Below, in pieces: positions 9,112 to 18,917 of a stretch of DNA of 64,000 nucleotides; positions within the stretch are counted from its first letter, which is position 1, and each line of letters opens with the position of its first letter. This stretch comes from Bacteroides faecichinchillae JCM 17102. GTDB taxonomy: Bacteria > Bacteroidota > Bacteroidia > Bacteroidales > Bacteroidaceae. The DNA lies in contig NZ_BAKK01000016.1 in NCBI RefSeq assembly GCF_000614145.1, positions 1 to 64,000 on the forward strand, written 5' to 3'. Both the position numbers and the translations under genes were made by a program. Below the pieces are notes generated by a model. That model was not told where the DNA came from and did not search any database. It worked only from the letters and a program-made list of their open reading frames with translations.

Positions 9112-10146
9112 TCAGATATCCACTCTTTCCTGTGTTTTTCTACTACCATAAGCACCAGCGACACAACACAATACAGCCCCTAACAGAATAGCAAAAAATG
9201 AAATCAGAGCAGAACGTGCAGCCGCATCTGTTGCCTTATCGGCAGCTACCAGTGCCTTATGTTTGAATTCTTTCAATTCTTGTGCTGCTTGTTGCAAATT
9301 GACTTCCAAATTGTCTATCTGTTGTCCGGCTTCCATACGTGCATTATCTATCAGATTCATATACTGTTCAACCGTCTTATCCGCTTCTGACTTAGACATA
9401 TTTGTATTGTTAGCTATAGCTTTAGCCAAATCATTTCGGTTTATATTCCGACTAAGTTTTTCCGCACGTTGTTTCAAGCGCTCCAAGAAGCTGTTGATAG
9501 TTTCCTCCATTTCCTGAGGAGACGCAACAATTTTCTTGACAGATTTACTTAAGTCACCTTTTACTTCCTCCAGTTGCTTATTTAAATAGTCTGGATGCAA
9601 TTCTTTCACATTACTTTTGATAAGTGCTGTACGGATATTCTGTGGTATATTTCCTTCTTTCAAAGTTGCATTGAAATCGATCCCAGCAAATAGTTTCTCC
9701 GCTTCTTCAGACAATGCAGAAACTCCGCTTCCAACAACATTACTTGCTCCAGACAGAACGCCACCTGTCACAGATGAAATAGCTCCAAGTGCATTCGCTG
9801 TCATTTTTGCTGTACCTACAGCTAAAAAGATTCCAAGTACTACGGCTACAATCAGTGTGGTAGCCCAAACCAAAAATCCATGTATTATACCATCTACCCC
9901 GGCCAGCTTTCCGGCTACAAAACCACCTGCAGCCATGCCAACAACCAAAATAATAGCGGAACCAATCCCTACAGCTGTACCTATGCCAGAAGCTGGATGT
10001 CCATCCAAGGGATCAAACATAAATAATCCGATACTCGAATTCAGAATAGACAGTAGCACAGATATTGCTAATACTGTCATGACACCACCTAAAACACTCC
10101 CCCAGGACACTCTGCCCTTCAGTTCTGCAAAACTTAAATTTTTCAT
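9112..10146 (-). CDS. Membrane protein with large amphipathic helical domain
   Basis: This 344-residue protein has about three N-terminal membrane segments (residues 15-35, 55-80 and 90-112) rich in Gly and Ala. A long mostly helical region follows (about 130-305), and a last membrane segment lies near 315-335. The helical region is rich in Lys, Glu and Asn. The gene stands alone between the HTCS relic and the OmpA-like gene, and its neighbours include small YtxH- and GlsB-type envelope or stress proteins. It resembles uncharacterised Bacteroidetes membrane proteins of that kind. Specific function is unknown. Confidence 0.75.
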   Translation of the reverse strand: MKNLSFAELKGRVSWGSVLGGVMTVLAISVLLSILNSSIGLFMFDPLDGHPASGIGTAVGIGSAIILVVGMAAGGFVAGKLAGVDGIIHGFLVWATTLIVAVVLGIFLAVGTAKMTANALGAISSVTGGVLSGASNVVGSGVSALSEEAEKLFAGIDFNATLKEGNIPQNIRTALIKSNVKELHPDYLNKQLEEVKGDLSKSVKKIVASPQEMEETINSFLERLKQRAEKLSRNINRNDLAKAIANNTNMSKSEADKTVEQYMNLIDNARMEAGQQIDNLEVNLQQAAQELKEFKHKALVAADKATDAAARSALISFFAILLGAVLCCVAGAYGSRKTQERVDI

Positions 10147-10548
10147 AATTGTTAGGTTTTTAATTAATACTAAAAATGATACTTCATAAAAAAAAACAGC
10201 ACTAAAGAATATTTGTTTGACTAATATTTGTCATCATAATAAATTTTTGTGTTAAAAAACACATAAATATATAAAGTTATATTGGAGAGCATTATATACA
10301 AATTCTGAAGATATATACCTTAATATCTGTAATGTGTATTTATAGATAATATAGGATCCATAGGCTTTTTACTTCTTAAATAGTTGTTAATTCCGTCCTT
10401 CTTTCCGAACTATCCTTTTTTATGGTCTGTTTCTTAGATAAAGTTCAGTGACAAAGTAATTCATTATCTTGTATACAATCATAACTATACAAATGACAAT
10501 ATAACGTGTGTGAAATTTTATTGTATTACCATTAATTTATTTTTAATT
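10147..10548. other. Divergent intergenic region (about 400 bp)
   Basis: This AT-rich spacer lies between two divergently transcribed envelope-protein genes and must hold both promoters. I see no ORF of credible length and no strong hairpin. TATACAAATGAC near 10490 is the only loosely promoter-like segment on the plus strand. Confidence 0.4.
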
Positions 10549-11690
10549 ATGAAAAGATCTATCTTTGTATTAGCACTAAGCATGGGTATCTTTACCATGC
10601 ATGCGCAAAATGAGCGAACGGCCCTTGAAGGCACACGTCTTGGCGATAACTGGTCTATTGAACTAAAAGCTGGTGCTGTGACACCTCTTACCCACAGCGC
10701 TTTCTTCAAAAATGCCCGGCCGGCTTTCGGATTCGGAATCGGAAAACAACTCACTCCAACATTCGGTCTGGGTATCCAAGGTATGGGATATGTAAATACC
10801 TCGAGTAGCAAGACCGCATTTGATGCTTCCGAAGTGAGCTTACTCGGCAAAGTCAACCTGATGAATCTCTTTGGAAGCTATACAGGTGAACCACGCGTTT
10901 TTGAAATCGAAGCCCTAACAGGTATAGGTTGGCTACATTACTATCAGAATGGTCCCGGAGATACCAACTCATGGTCCACACGCTTTGGTCTAAACTTGAA
11001 CTTCAATCTAGGTGAGGAAAAGGCATGGACACTCGGTATCAAACCAGCCGTTGTATATGATATGCAAGGAGACTTCAACAAAAACAAAAGTCGTTTCAAT
11101 GTCAATAATGCAGCTTTTGAACTGACTGCCGGAATAACCTACCATTTCATGTGTAGCAACGGTACACATCATTTCACGACCGTTAAACCATACGACCCAA
11201 TAGAAATAAAAGAACTGAATGATGCGGTCAACAACCTGCGGTCACAATTGAACGATAAAGATTTGCAGCTAAACAATGCTTTGCAACAGACAAACAATCT
11301 GCAAAAAGAACTGGCTGACTGCAGAACCCAGACTACCAACACAGAAACCATAGTAAAGACCAATCGCATTCCTGAATCCATCATTACCTTCCGGCAAGGA
11401 AAGTCAGTAGTTGACGCATCCCAACTACCTAACGTAGAACGTGTAGCCAATTACATGAAAAAGCATCCTGAAGCTAAAGTTATCATCAAGGGATATGCTT
11501 CTCCTGAAGCAACCTCGCTTTCAATGAGAAATTGGCAAAAGCACGTGCCGAATCTGTGAAGGCTATCCTTGTAAAAAAATATAAAATCAATAATACTCGC
11601 ATTACTGCCGAAGGACAGGGAATCGGTGACATGTTCTCCGAACCAGACTGGAACCGCGTCAGCATTTGTACTATTGAAGAAGGTAAATAA
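10549..11690 (+). pseudogene. OmpA-family outer-membrane protein, frameshifted
   Basis: The frame-corrected product is about 380 residues. It has a signal peptide ending near MHAQ, an N-terminal beta-barrel of the porin or OmpA type, and a short coiled linker (about residues 215-260). The C-terminal OmpA peptidoglycan-binding domain begins at ESIITFRQG. The visible frame is interrupted at about 11509: after GYASPE the expected continuation GNLAFNEKLAKARAES is one frame away. The local sequence GAAGCAACC fits GAAGGCAACC with one G lost. The domain then reads through NRVSICTIEEGK to a stop at 11690. The ATG at 10549 is chosen over upstream codons because it starts a good signal peptide. Confidence 0.85.
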
Positions 11691-11808
11691 ATTCCAGCTG
11701 TAAGCGGAAGATAAATTCGGATAAAATAACTTTTCTAATTTCATTTCCCCCCTTCACTTCTTTCCTGTTTTTCAGTAAAAAGTGAAGGGGGTATCAACAA
11801 AATATATT

Positions 11809-13032
11809 ATGGACTTACATTCAGGATTACCCTATTGGATCGTCAGAAATTCTTTATTGGACTATTATCACCCTTTAGAGAATGATCTGACAACAGATAT
11901 CGCCATCATAGGCTCAGGCATAACGGGTGCCTTGATGGCCCACGAATTGTGTCGTGCCGGAATAGAATGTTGCATCATTGACAAACGCAGCATCGCAACC
12001 GGAAGTTCCGCGGCAAGTACTGCCTTACTACAATATGAAATAGATGTTCCCCTTTACCGGATGGCAGGAATCATCGGCGAAAAAAATGCTGAGACAGCTT
12101 ACCATGCATGTCTGCAATCCATTACTGATATCAAAAAAGTATTGGAGGAAACAGGAGTCGATGCAGGATACGAACAACTGCCCAGCCTCTTTTATGCCAG
12201 TAGTCCGGCAGATAACAAGCTTCTGGAACAAGAATATGAAATGCGGAGAAAGCATAAGCTACCAGTCAGTCTGCTCAAGAAGAAGGAAGCCAAAGAACGA
12301 TTCAATGTAGAAACGCCCGGCAATGCTTTAGTAAATGAAACATCTGCACAAATTGATGCATATAGAGCTGCAACCGGACTACTGACCTATCATATAAAGG
12401 AAAATGGACTGAAAGTTTTTACCCATACCGACATAAAGGAGTGCACCGAAACGTCTGATGGCTGTATCATGACAACAGATAAAGGATATAAAATTAAATG
12501 TGGATATGCAATCATTGCAACAGGATTCGAAGCCGGCCAATTCCTTCCCAAAGTAATCATGGATTTGACTTCCACCTACGCACTCATATCCCACCCAGTA
12601 GCTCCTGAATACTTATGGCCAACACATTGCCTGATTTGGGAAACAGCTGATCCATATTTATATATCCGAACCACTGACGGAAACCGGATTATTATAGGCG
12701 GTGAGGATGAAAAATTCAGCGACCCACAGCGTCGTGATTCACTACTCAGAAATAAAACCCACATCTTGGAGAAAAAATTCAGAAAACTATTGCCCAATAT
12801 CCCTTTCAAAACAGAGATGGCATGGTGTGGCACATTCAGTACTACCAAAGATGGATTGCCTTTCATCGGCAACTGGCCCGACAAGAAACGTATCTTTTTC
12901 GACTTAGGATATGGTGGAAACGGAATCACTTTCAGCATGATTGGAGCACAAATAATCTGCCATATGCTACAAGGCATTAAAGATGAACGCAGCTCTGTAT
13001 TCGGCTACAAAAGAATTGAGAAATATTGGTAA
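11809..13032 (+). CDS. FAD-dependent oxidoreductase (DAO / glycine-D-amino-acid oxidase family)
   Basis: This protein of about 407 residues has an N-terminal Rossmann dinucleotide-binding motif, IIGSGITGAL, near residue 37, and the family C-terminal FAD-contact region around LGYGGNGITFS. It belongs to the DAO family, which oxidises amines or amino acids using FAD. The true substrate cannot be read from sequence. The ATG at 11809 is preferred over an in-frame GTG at 11782 because homologues normally begin close to this point. The gene follows ompA by about 120 bases and is not clearly in an operon. Confidence 0.85.
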   Translation: MDLHSGLPYWIVRNSLLDYYHPLENDLTTDIAIIGSGITGALMAHELCRAGIECCIIDKRSIATGSSAASTALLQYEIDVPLYRMAGIIGEKNAETAYHACLQSITDIKKVLEETGVDAGYEQLPSLFYASSPADNKLLEQEYEMRRKHKLPVSLLKKKEAKERFNVETPGNALVNETSAQIDAYRAATGLLTYHIKENGLKVFTHTDIKECTETSDGCIMTTDKGYKIKCGYAIIATGFEAGQFLPKVIMDLTSTYALISHPVAPEYLWPTHCLIWETADPYLYIRTTDGNRIIIGGEDEKFSDPQRRDSLLRNKTHILEKKFRKLLPNIPFKTEMAWCGTFSTTKDGLPFIGNWPDKKRIFFDLGYGGNGITFSMIGAQIICHMLQGIKDERSSVFGYKRIEKYW

Positions 13033-13273
13033 GGGCAAATGCTTCTCACGAGAAAAACAAAAAACTTCAGAATACTTTTCTAGGCATGGGTTTTGCTGTT
13101 TTTATTTATAAAACACACAATCCATGCTTATTTTATACAAATACTCACGAATTGCCAACACATATCCTATACACAAATATCCCAAAACAAAATGCATTGG
13201 TCACTATTATCAACCAACGCATTTCTTGTTTTAAGATATTCTCATCCAGCCAACTTAAATAGTTATACAACCA

Positions 13274-13480
13274 TCAGTACCTTTCAAGACCGGTTCCCAA
13301 CCACTGTGTCATACGAGGCTTGCCATAAAAATAATAGAACAGCAAACCTATCCAACTGGTTAAAACGACTAGTACAATAGCTATCAGCCTTCTTTCTACC
13401 GGTGCATGAATGCGCCATATCTCCAAAGCAGCTTTAATAGTCAGAACCAGTCCAATAATCCATATTACGAATCCAACCAT
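13274..13480 (-). CDS. Small two-helix membrane protein (PLDc_N-like)
   Basis: This 68-residue protein has two membrane segments separated by a short Arg/Lys loop, ending with a WIGLLFYYFYG motif as in the PLDc_N (phospholipase D N-terminal) family of small membrane proteins. It has a clear paralog in this window at 40079-40273, sharing TIKxAxEI, LIAI, VVLTSWIG and a similar C-terminus. It sits downstream of the LEA-like lipoprotein gene. Confidence 0.8.
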   Translation of the reverse strand: MVGFVIWIIGLVLTIKAALEIWRIHAPVERRLIAIVLVVLTSWIGLLFYYFYGKPRMTQWLGTGLERY

Positions 13481-13532
13481 AATTTACTTATATGTTAAGA
13501 TATAACTACTAACGGAATGATATACTCAAAAA

Positions 13533-13829
13533 TCAGTCAAGTTTTTTGCTTGCTTCTTTTTTTACTTCATTATATCCTTCCTTGATTTCTTTCTTAGCTT
13601 TTTCAGTGCCTTGTTTGACATCCTTCTTCGCATCATTCCATGTATCCTTTACAGCATCGGCACCATCTTGAATTTTATCAGATACCTTGTCTGCTGCATC
13701 ATTGATGCCCTCTTTTACTTTTTCAACCTGATGTTGCGTTCTGTTCTGCTCTTTTTTATCACGGCAAGACGTGAAAGACAGTACCAAGGTCAATACAAAA
13801 ACTACTAATGATATTTTTTTCATATTCAT
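13533..13829 (-). CDS. Small LEA/apolipoprotein-like lipoprotein
   Basis: This 98-residue protein has a lipoprotein signal ending in SFTSC (Cys near residue 22) and a mature part made of Lys/Glu/Asp/Ala heptad-like repeats (for example ADKVSDKIQDGADAVKDTW). It resembles LEA-type or YtxH-associated helical stress proteins that may bind membrane surfaces when dehydrated or stressed. The start could be Met1 or Met3. It lies in a row of leftward small envelope genes (14736 to 13274) that are probably co-regulated. Confidence 0.78.
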   Translation of the reverse strand: MNMKKISLVVFVLTLVLSFTSCRDKKEQNRTQHQVEKVKEGINDAADKVSDKIQDGADAVKDTWNDAKKDVKQGTEKAKKEIKEGYNEVKKEASKKLD

Positions 13830-13901
13830 TCAAATTTAATTACTATTAGACAACCCGTTTTTTTCTCGGGTTGCCTATATAAACTCTAAAGTTTTAAACT
13901 C

Positions 13902-14012
13902 TTACTTCTTCTCTGTCTTCTTGCATGAGGTTGAAGATTTGCATTCTTTGGTCTGAACACCCTTTTTCGTATCTTTTACCTCTTCCTGTTTCTTTTCAGT
14001 TTTCTTTTTCAT
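13902..14012 (-). CDS. 36-residue Lys/Glu-rich small protein
   Basis: The minus-strand reading gives a 36-residue protein, MKKKTEKKQEEVKDTKKG followed by a Cys-containing KECKSSTSCKK segment and a Lys-rich end. A similar small basic protein occurs at 39714 beside the other PLDc_N paralog, which supports both being real genes. Function is unknown. Confidence 0.6.
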   Translation of the reverse strand: MKKKTEKKQEEVKDTKKGVQTKECKSSTSCKKTEKK

Positions 14013-14151
14013 AATTTAAATGTATTATAGTTAATACTAACAACAGCTAACGACTATTTTATTGCAAATACTTGCATCAAGACATCTCTTTTTATTAAAA
14101 GCAGCCTACAGTAATTAGCATATGGGTTGTCAACAAATTCCCTGTTCAAGC

Positions 14152-14448
14152 TTATTTTTTCATGTCGGAAGCCATCGTATGCATTTTACTTTTAAAATCG
14201 TCCGCTTTCTCAGCAAGGTCCAAGGTTTTATCAGCCACCTTGTCCGCTACAATCTTTCCAGCATCTACCGCTTTCTCCTTGGTTTCATCCAACATGTCTT
14301 CCGCTTGTCCAGCTATTTTATGAAAAGTATCACATACTTTTTCTTTCAATTTCTTGGCTTTTGATGTACGTGAAAAACGATAAGCCAAAGCACCGATGAC
14401 CGAACCTATTCCTAGACCAATCCATAAACTAGAATTTCTATTCTCCAT
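14152..14448 (-). CDS. YtxH-domain small membrane protein
   Basis: This 98-residue protein has one N-terminal membrane segment, GLGIGSVIGALAY (about residues 11-24), followed by an amphipathic Lys/Asp/Ala helix. This is the arrangement of YtxH-domain general-stress proteins. It is preceded 30 bases upstream by the GlsB/YeaQ-type gene, so the two are probably co-transcribed. Confidence 0.85.
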   Translation of the reverse strand: MENRNSSLWIGLGIGSVIGALAYRFSRTSKAKKLKEKVCDTFHKIAGQAEDMLDETKEKAVDAGKIVADKVADKTLDLAEKADDFKSKMHTMASDMKK

Positions 14449-14478
14449 AATTAAGTTGTTTTTAAAAGGTTAAAATAA

Positions 14479-14736
14479 TTATTGTTCAATTTTCTTTTTA
14501 TTATTAAACAACGAAACAATCCACAACAATACGACAGCTCCTACAATCGAAGTAAACAGACTACCCAACAGCCCCGTCGTTGCAATTCCTAGTAGACCGA
14601 ACATCCACCCGCCTAAGACACCACCAACAATACCCACTAGCAGGTTGATAAAGAGACCAAAGCCTCCACCCCGCATGAGTTTACCAGCAATAAATCCGGC
14701 AATAATTCCGATAATAATGTACCATAAAAAATACAT
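14479..14736 (-). CDS. GlsB/YeaQ/YmgE family membrane protein
   Basis: This 85-residue, very hydrophobic protein has three predicted membrane helices and the Gly-rich family pattern GIIAGFIAGKLMRGGGFG followed by GIVGGVLGGW. This is the transglycosylase-associated (GlsB/YeaQ/YmgE) family, which is induced by stress and whose exact role is unclear. It is the first gene of a leftward run of small stress proteins. Confidence 0.9.
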   Translation of the reverse strand: MYFLWYIIIGIIAGFIAGKLMRGGGFGLFINLLVGIVGGVLGGWMFGLLGIATTGLLGSLFTSIVGAVVLLWIVSLFNNKKKIEQ

Positions 14737-15330
14737 AGACTGATTTTTTTAAGTTATACACTCCGTTTTAAATTTACATGTAAATATATAGATCGATATA
14801 TCATCTACTTATTTTAAATATTAATACATACTTTTCAATCTTTTATATTGTCATCACTTTATCTGTCTGAGGGTACTAGAACATAAACAAACTATTGCCC
14901 TAATAACAGAACTAACTATTAACCTGGTCCGCAAATCAAAACTTAGACTTTTCATGGCTATAGATTTTAACAATAAAACAATCCAGATAACTTACCGTTT
15001 TAAAATTATGCAGTTTCTATCAGTTAGCACACTCCCATACACATTCCACAGTCCCATTTCTACAAACTGGCTATTCAGGATGTAACTAACTTTAATCCCT
15101 GACATATACTGAAAAACACAGTATAAAAAAAAATAGTTCAAGCAACAAAAACGGAATTAACATCATTTTTTGCTTTATACAAAATTAAAAAAATCTCGCA
15201 TATTAACGTCAACACTCTTTATATGTGTAACAATATATGGCAAACAAACTTAATCAAACATTTGTTGTTTACATGAAAAGAGGATCGTTCTTCTTTTAAA
15301 GAAACATTTTATTAACTAAATGCCTTAATT
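14737..15330. other. Intergenic region (about 590 bp) between divergent genes
   Basis: This AT-rich spacer contains no credible ORF. It must hold promoters for the leftward stress cluster and the rightward outer-membrane protein. I see no riboswitch or strong hairpin. Confidence 0.4.
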
Positions 15331-15845
15331 ATGAAAAATTAATTTTACTAGCCATGGTTGCAATCGCATCAGTGGGCATGAATGCCCAAACAGTTAAAGG
15401 TGAAGGTTCCTTGATGGGAAATATCGGTTATCAGACCAATTATGAAAGGTTTGGCCTGGGAGTTCAGGGACGCTATGCTATAGCTAATAATCTTCGGATT
15501 GCTCCCGATGTGACTTTCTACTTTCCTAAAGACAAAGTTACTGGACTGGATGTAAACGTGAATTTCCATTATGTATTTAACTTTAAAAAAGATGGTCAAG
15601 GATTTTCTGTTTATCCTCTTGCAGGTATCGGTATGCAAAACAATTTCTATGGGAAAGAAAGTGTTGAAATAGACGGGAAAGAAGTGGAAATAGACCGAAG
15701 TAACTCCACCAAATTTGCCTTCAACGTAGGAGGAGGTATCACATTACCTATTACGGAACGCAGTTATTTGAACGCTGAAGCAAAATTCATGTTTGCTAAA
15801 GATGACAATGTGTCAATCATGCTGGGATATGGATACAGATTCTAA
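15331..15845 (+). pseudogene. Porin-like outer-membrane beta-barrel protein, frameshift in signal peptide
   Basis: The corrected product is about 171 residues: a signal peptide MKKLILLAMVAIASVGMNAQ, then an eight-strand-type barrel ending with the aromatic C-terminus GYGYRF. In the sequence given, ATG is followed by only five A's (15334-15338), which produces an immediate stop. Six A's would restore the whole frame through to 15845. Without that base the only in-frame start is a Met inside the signal peptide at 15354. This strongly suggests a homopolymer error rather than a dead gene. Confidence 0.8.
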
Positions 15846-16087
15846 AAAACAATATAAAGACAATTCAGCGTTTCTCAAATGATAAATACAATTATCAAAT
15901 GTTATTTCAGACCTTCATATAATCTTAATATGGACTTTTCCCATGTCTCTTGTTGTTGGAATATCAGCATTTAATTACGTATTTCAGCGATATTTGATTT
16001 TTGCGGAATAGATAATGATTTAGTAACGAAACGTTGTCTTTTCAAGGGATCAAGCGTAAATCCTGATTGGTGATTTTTCTTCTATTA

Positions 16088-16170
16088 AAACAGTAACGGT
16101 AAACCGTAAGTATAGTGACGGTATATGGTTATTATACCGTCACTATCATAAGCACATAGCGTCACTGTTT
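16088..16170 (+). terminator. Nested hairpin, probable terminator or small structured RNA
   Basis: A perfect 14-bp inner stem (16112-16125 with 16133-16146, starting ATAGTGACGG) sits inside an outer stem, AAACAGTAACG (16088-16098) with CGTCACTGTTT (16160-16170), that has one mismatch. The structure is followed by a T-run. It lies about 240 bases after the outer-membrane protein and could terminate it, but its size and nesting are larger than usual. Confidence 0.5.
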
Positions 16171-16284
16171 TTACATAATACTAAATAAAATTTTAAAATA
16201 CGTTTATTTTAATTCCAACAAAGATTTAGACTTGATCCTATTCAAATTCTGTTACTGTCTTGGGAACAAGACCTAAAAGTAATA

Positions 16285-16317
16285 AAAAACCTACAAATCA
16301 ATGATTTGTAGGTTTTT
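16285..16317 (-). terminator. Terminator of tRNA-Ser(UGA)
   Basis: AAAAACCTACAAATCA (16285-16300) pairs perfectly with TGATTTGTAGGTTTTT (16302-16317). Read on the minus strand it lies 36 bases after the tRNA and ends in T's. Confidence 0.75.
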
Positions 16318-16352
16318 ATACGCTTTCTTTCCTCTTTATCTAATAAATTTAG

Positions 16353-16437
16353 CGGAGAGACAGGGATTCGAACCCCGGGTACCTCGCAGTACAACGGTTT
16401 TCAAGACCGCCGCAATCGACCACTCTGCCACCTCTCC
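16353..16437 (-). tRNA. tRNA-Ser(UGA)
   Basis: The minus-strand sequence begins GGAGAGGTGGCAGAGTGG and ends TCTCTCCG. The anticodon loop CTTGAAA gives anticodon TGA. There is a long variable arm and a T-arm containing GGTTCGAATCCC. Its last 14 bases plus one flank, CCTGTCTCTCCGCT, equal the core sequence found at 57549-57562 beside an integrase. This tRNA end is therefore a potential integration target, but it is unoccupied here. Confidence 0.96.
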
Positions 16438-16622
16438 AAAACTTCTTTATCAGAAGTGCTTTTTGTTAAAAGCGGTGCAAAGATACAAATCATTTTCCAA
16501 TTTACAAGAATTTCCGAATATTTTTTGAAAAACTATTTTCCAAATAATCCCTATTTATAGGTATTTTGTGTTGAAAAGCATAAAATGAGGTATAATTATG
16601 CCGAATATATGAAAAATCATTG

Positions 16623-16630
16623 TAACTTTG
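16623..16630 (+). promoter_or_regulatory. pflB promoter -7 box
   Basis: TAACTTTG fits TAnnTTTG exactly and lies 48 bases ahead of the ATG at 16678. Its position supports that ATG over an in-frame upstream ATG at 16585, which would precede the promoter. Confidence 0.55.
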
Positions 16631-16677
16631 TGCGCTCTAAAGAAAGGATAACTAAAACCTCTAATTTTTATCATTTT

Positions 16678-18906
16678 ATGGAATTAAACAAGATCTTTAA
16701 AGACGGTCTTTGGAGCAGCGAAATCAACGTAAGAGATTTCGTAAGTCATAACATTACTCCGTACCATGGAGACTCCTCCTTCTTGGTAGGTCCCACCGAA
16801 CGTACTAAAGCTGTATGGAACCATTGCGTAAAAGCATTGGCAGAAGAAATTGCTAATAATGGAATCCGTTCTCTGGACAATGTTACCGTATCCACGATCA
16901 CTTCTCATAAAGCCGGATATATTGATAAAGAAAATGAGCTTATTGTCGGTTTGCAAACAGATGAACTTCTAAAACGTGCCATCAAGCCGTTCGGAGGAAT
17001 CAATGTTGTCAGTAAAGCTTGTCACGAGAATGGTGTAGAAGTAGATGATCGCGTTAAAGAAATCTTCACTCATTACCGCAAAACACATAATGACGGAGTA
17101 TTCGATGTATATACTGAAGAAATCCGTTCTTTCCGTTCTCTGGGTTTTCTTACTGGACTCCCCGATAACTATGCTCGCGGACGTATAATTGGTGATTATC
17201 GCCGATTGGCTCTTTATGGTATTGACCGACTTATCAAAGCTAAACAAGATGATTTACGCCATCTGACTGGTCCAATGACCGAGGCGCGTATTCGTCTGCG
17301 TGAAGAAGTGGCCGAACAAATCAAGGCATTGAAGGACATGAAGGTGATGGGAGAATATTACGGACTTGACCTAAGTCGACCGGCATACACAGCGCAAGAA
17401 GCTGTTCAATGGGTATATATGGCATACTTGGCTGCTGTAAAAGAGCAAGATGGTGCTGCGATGTCACTTGGTAACGTTTCTTCTTTCTTGGATATTTATA
17501 TTGAATATGAATTGAATAAAGGAACCATTACAGAATCTTTTGCACAAGAACTGATTGACCAGTTTGTGATCAAACTACGTATGGTACGTCACCTACGTAT
17601 GCAATCATACAACGATATCTTTGCCGGTGACCCGACTTGGGTAACCGAATCTTTAGGTGGACGTTTCAATGATGGACGTACTAAGGTAACTAAAACTTCT
17701 TTCCGTTTCTTACAAACACTGTACAACCTCGGTCCTTCACCAGAACCGAACCTGACAGTTCTCTGGAGCCCGGAACTTCCTGAAGGTTTCAAAAATTTCT
17801 GCGCCAAAGTTTCTATTGACACCTCCTCTATCCAATATGAAAACGATGACTTAATGCGCGAAGTACGTCAATCTGACGATTACGGAATCGCTTGTTGCGT
17901 TTCTTTTCAGGAAATCGGTAAACAAATTCAATTCTTTGGAGCACGTTGTAATTTAGCAAAAGCATTATTACTTGCTATCAACGGTGGCCGTTGCGAAAAT
18001 ACAGGTACAGTGATGGTAAAGGATATTCCAGTACTGACTAATGATGTATTGAACTTCGAAGAAGTAATGAGCAACTACAAAAAAGTACTAAAAGAAATCG
18101 CACGCGTTTACAACGAAGCAATGAACATCATACATTATATGCATGATAAGTACTATTATGAAAAAGCTCAGATGGCACTTATCGATACTAACCCACATAT
18201 CAATTTGGCGTATGGTGTAGCAGGACTTTCCATAGCACTCGATTCTTTATCGGCTATCAAGTATGCAAAAGTAACTGCCCGCCGAAATGATATCGGTCTG
18301 ACTGAAGGTTTTGATATTAATGGTGAGTTCCCTTGTTTTGGTAACGATAATGATAAGGTAGACCATTTGGGAGTTGATTTGGTATACTTCTTCAGCGAAG
18401 AATTGAAAAAATTACCGATCTATAAGAATGCCCGTCCTACCCTTTCACTATTAACCATTACTTCTAATGTGATGTATGGTAAGAAAACCGGTGCTACTCC
18501 TGACGGACGTGCTAAAGGTGTCGCCTTTGCTCCAGGTGCCAATCCAATGCACGGACGTGATAAGAATGGCGCAATTGCTTCCTTAAGCTCTGTAGCAAAA
18601 CTTCGTTATCGTGACTCTCAGGATGGTATCAGTAACACTTTCTCTATCATTCCGAAATCATTAGGTGCAACTTCAGATGATCAGATCGAAAACTTGGTAA
18701 CGATGATGGATGGTTATTTCACCAAAGGTGCTCATCACCTGAACGTGAACGTACTGAATCGTGAAATGTTATATGATGCCATGGAACATCCGGAAAAATA
18801 TCCGCAACTGACAATTCGTGTTTCCGGTTATGCCGTAAACTTCATAAAATTAAGTCGCGAACACCAATTGGAAGTTATTAGCCGTAGCTTCCATGAACGT
18901 ATGTAA
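16678..18906 (+). CDS. pflB: Formate acetyltransferase (pyruvate formate-lyase)
   Basis: This 742-residue enzyme matches the usual PFL length. It converts pyruvate and CoA to acetyl-CoA and formate during anaerobic growth. The adjacent active-site cysteines are in IACCVSF (about residues 406-407). The glycyl-radical site is RVSGYAVNF near residue 717, in the conserved C-terminal position. The activating enzyme gene follows 11 bases later, forming a standard pflB-pflA pair. The start at 16678 ([10 protein letters not shown]) fits homologues and the promoter position. Confidence 0.97.
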   Translation: MELNKIFKDGLWSSEINVRDFVSHNITPYHGDSSFLVGPTERTKAVWNHCVKALAEEIANNGIRSLDNVTVSTITSHKAGYIDKENELIVGLQTDELLKRAIKPFGGINVVSKACHENGVEVDDRVKEIFTHYRKTHNDGVFDVYTEEIRSFRSLGFLTGLPDNYARGRIIGDYRRLALYGIDRLIKAKQDDLRHLTGPMTEARIRLREEVAEQIKALKDMKVMGEYYGLDLSRPAYTAQEAVQWVYMAYLAAVKEQDGAAMSLGNVSSFLDIYIEYELNKGTITESFAQELIDQFVIKLRMVRHLRMQSYNDIFAGDPTWVTESLGGRFNDGRTKVTKTSFRFLQTLYNLGPSPEPNLTVLWSPELPEGFKNFCAKVSIDTSSIQYENDDLMREVRQSDDYGIACCVSFQEIGKQIQFFGARCNLAKALLLAINGGRCENTGTVMVKDIPVLTNDVLNFEEVMSNYKKVLKEIARVYNEAMNIIHYMHDKYYYEKAQMALIDTNPHINLAYGVAGLSIALDSLSAIKYAKVTARRNDIGLTEGFDINGEFPCFGNDNDKVDHLGVDLVYFFSEELKKLPIYKNARPTLSLLTITSNVMYGKKTGATPDGRAKGVAFAPGANPMHGRDKNGAIASLSSVAKLRYRDSQDGISNTFSIIPKSLGATSDDQIENLVTMMDGYFTKGAHHLNVNVLNREMLYDAMEHPEKYPQLTIRVSGYAVNFIKLSREHQLEVISRSFHERM

Positions 18907-18917
18907 TTCAGTATTAT

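Noticed and set aside
9617..10189. Plus-strand open frame of 190 codons
   Set aside because: It is the complement of the helical membrane protein at 9112, with Pro/Ala/Thr-rich composition typical of an antisense shadow.
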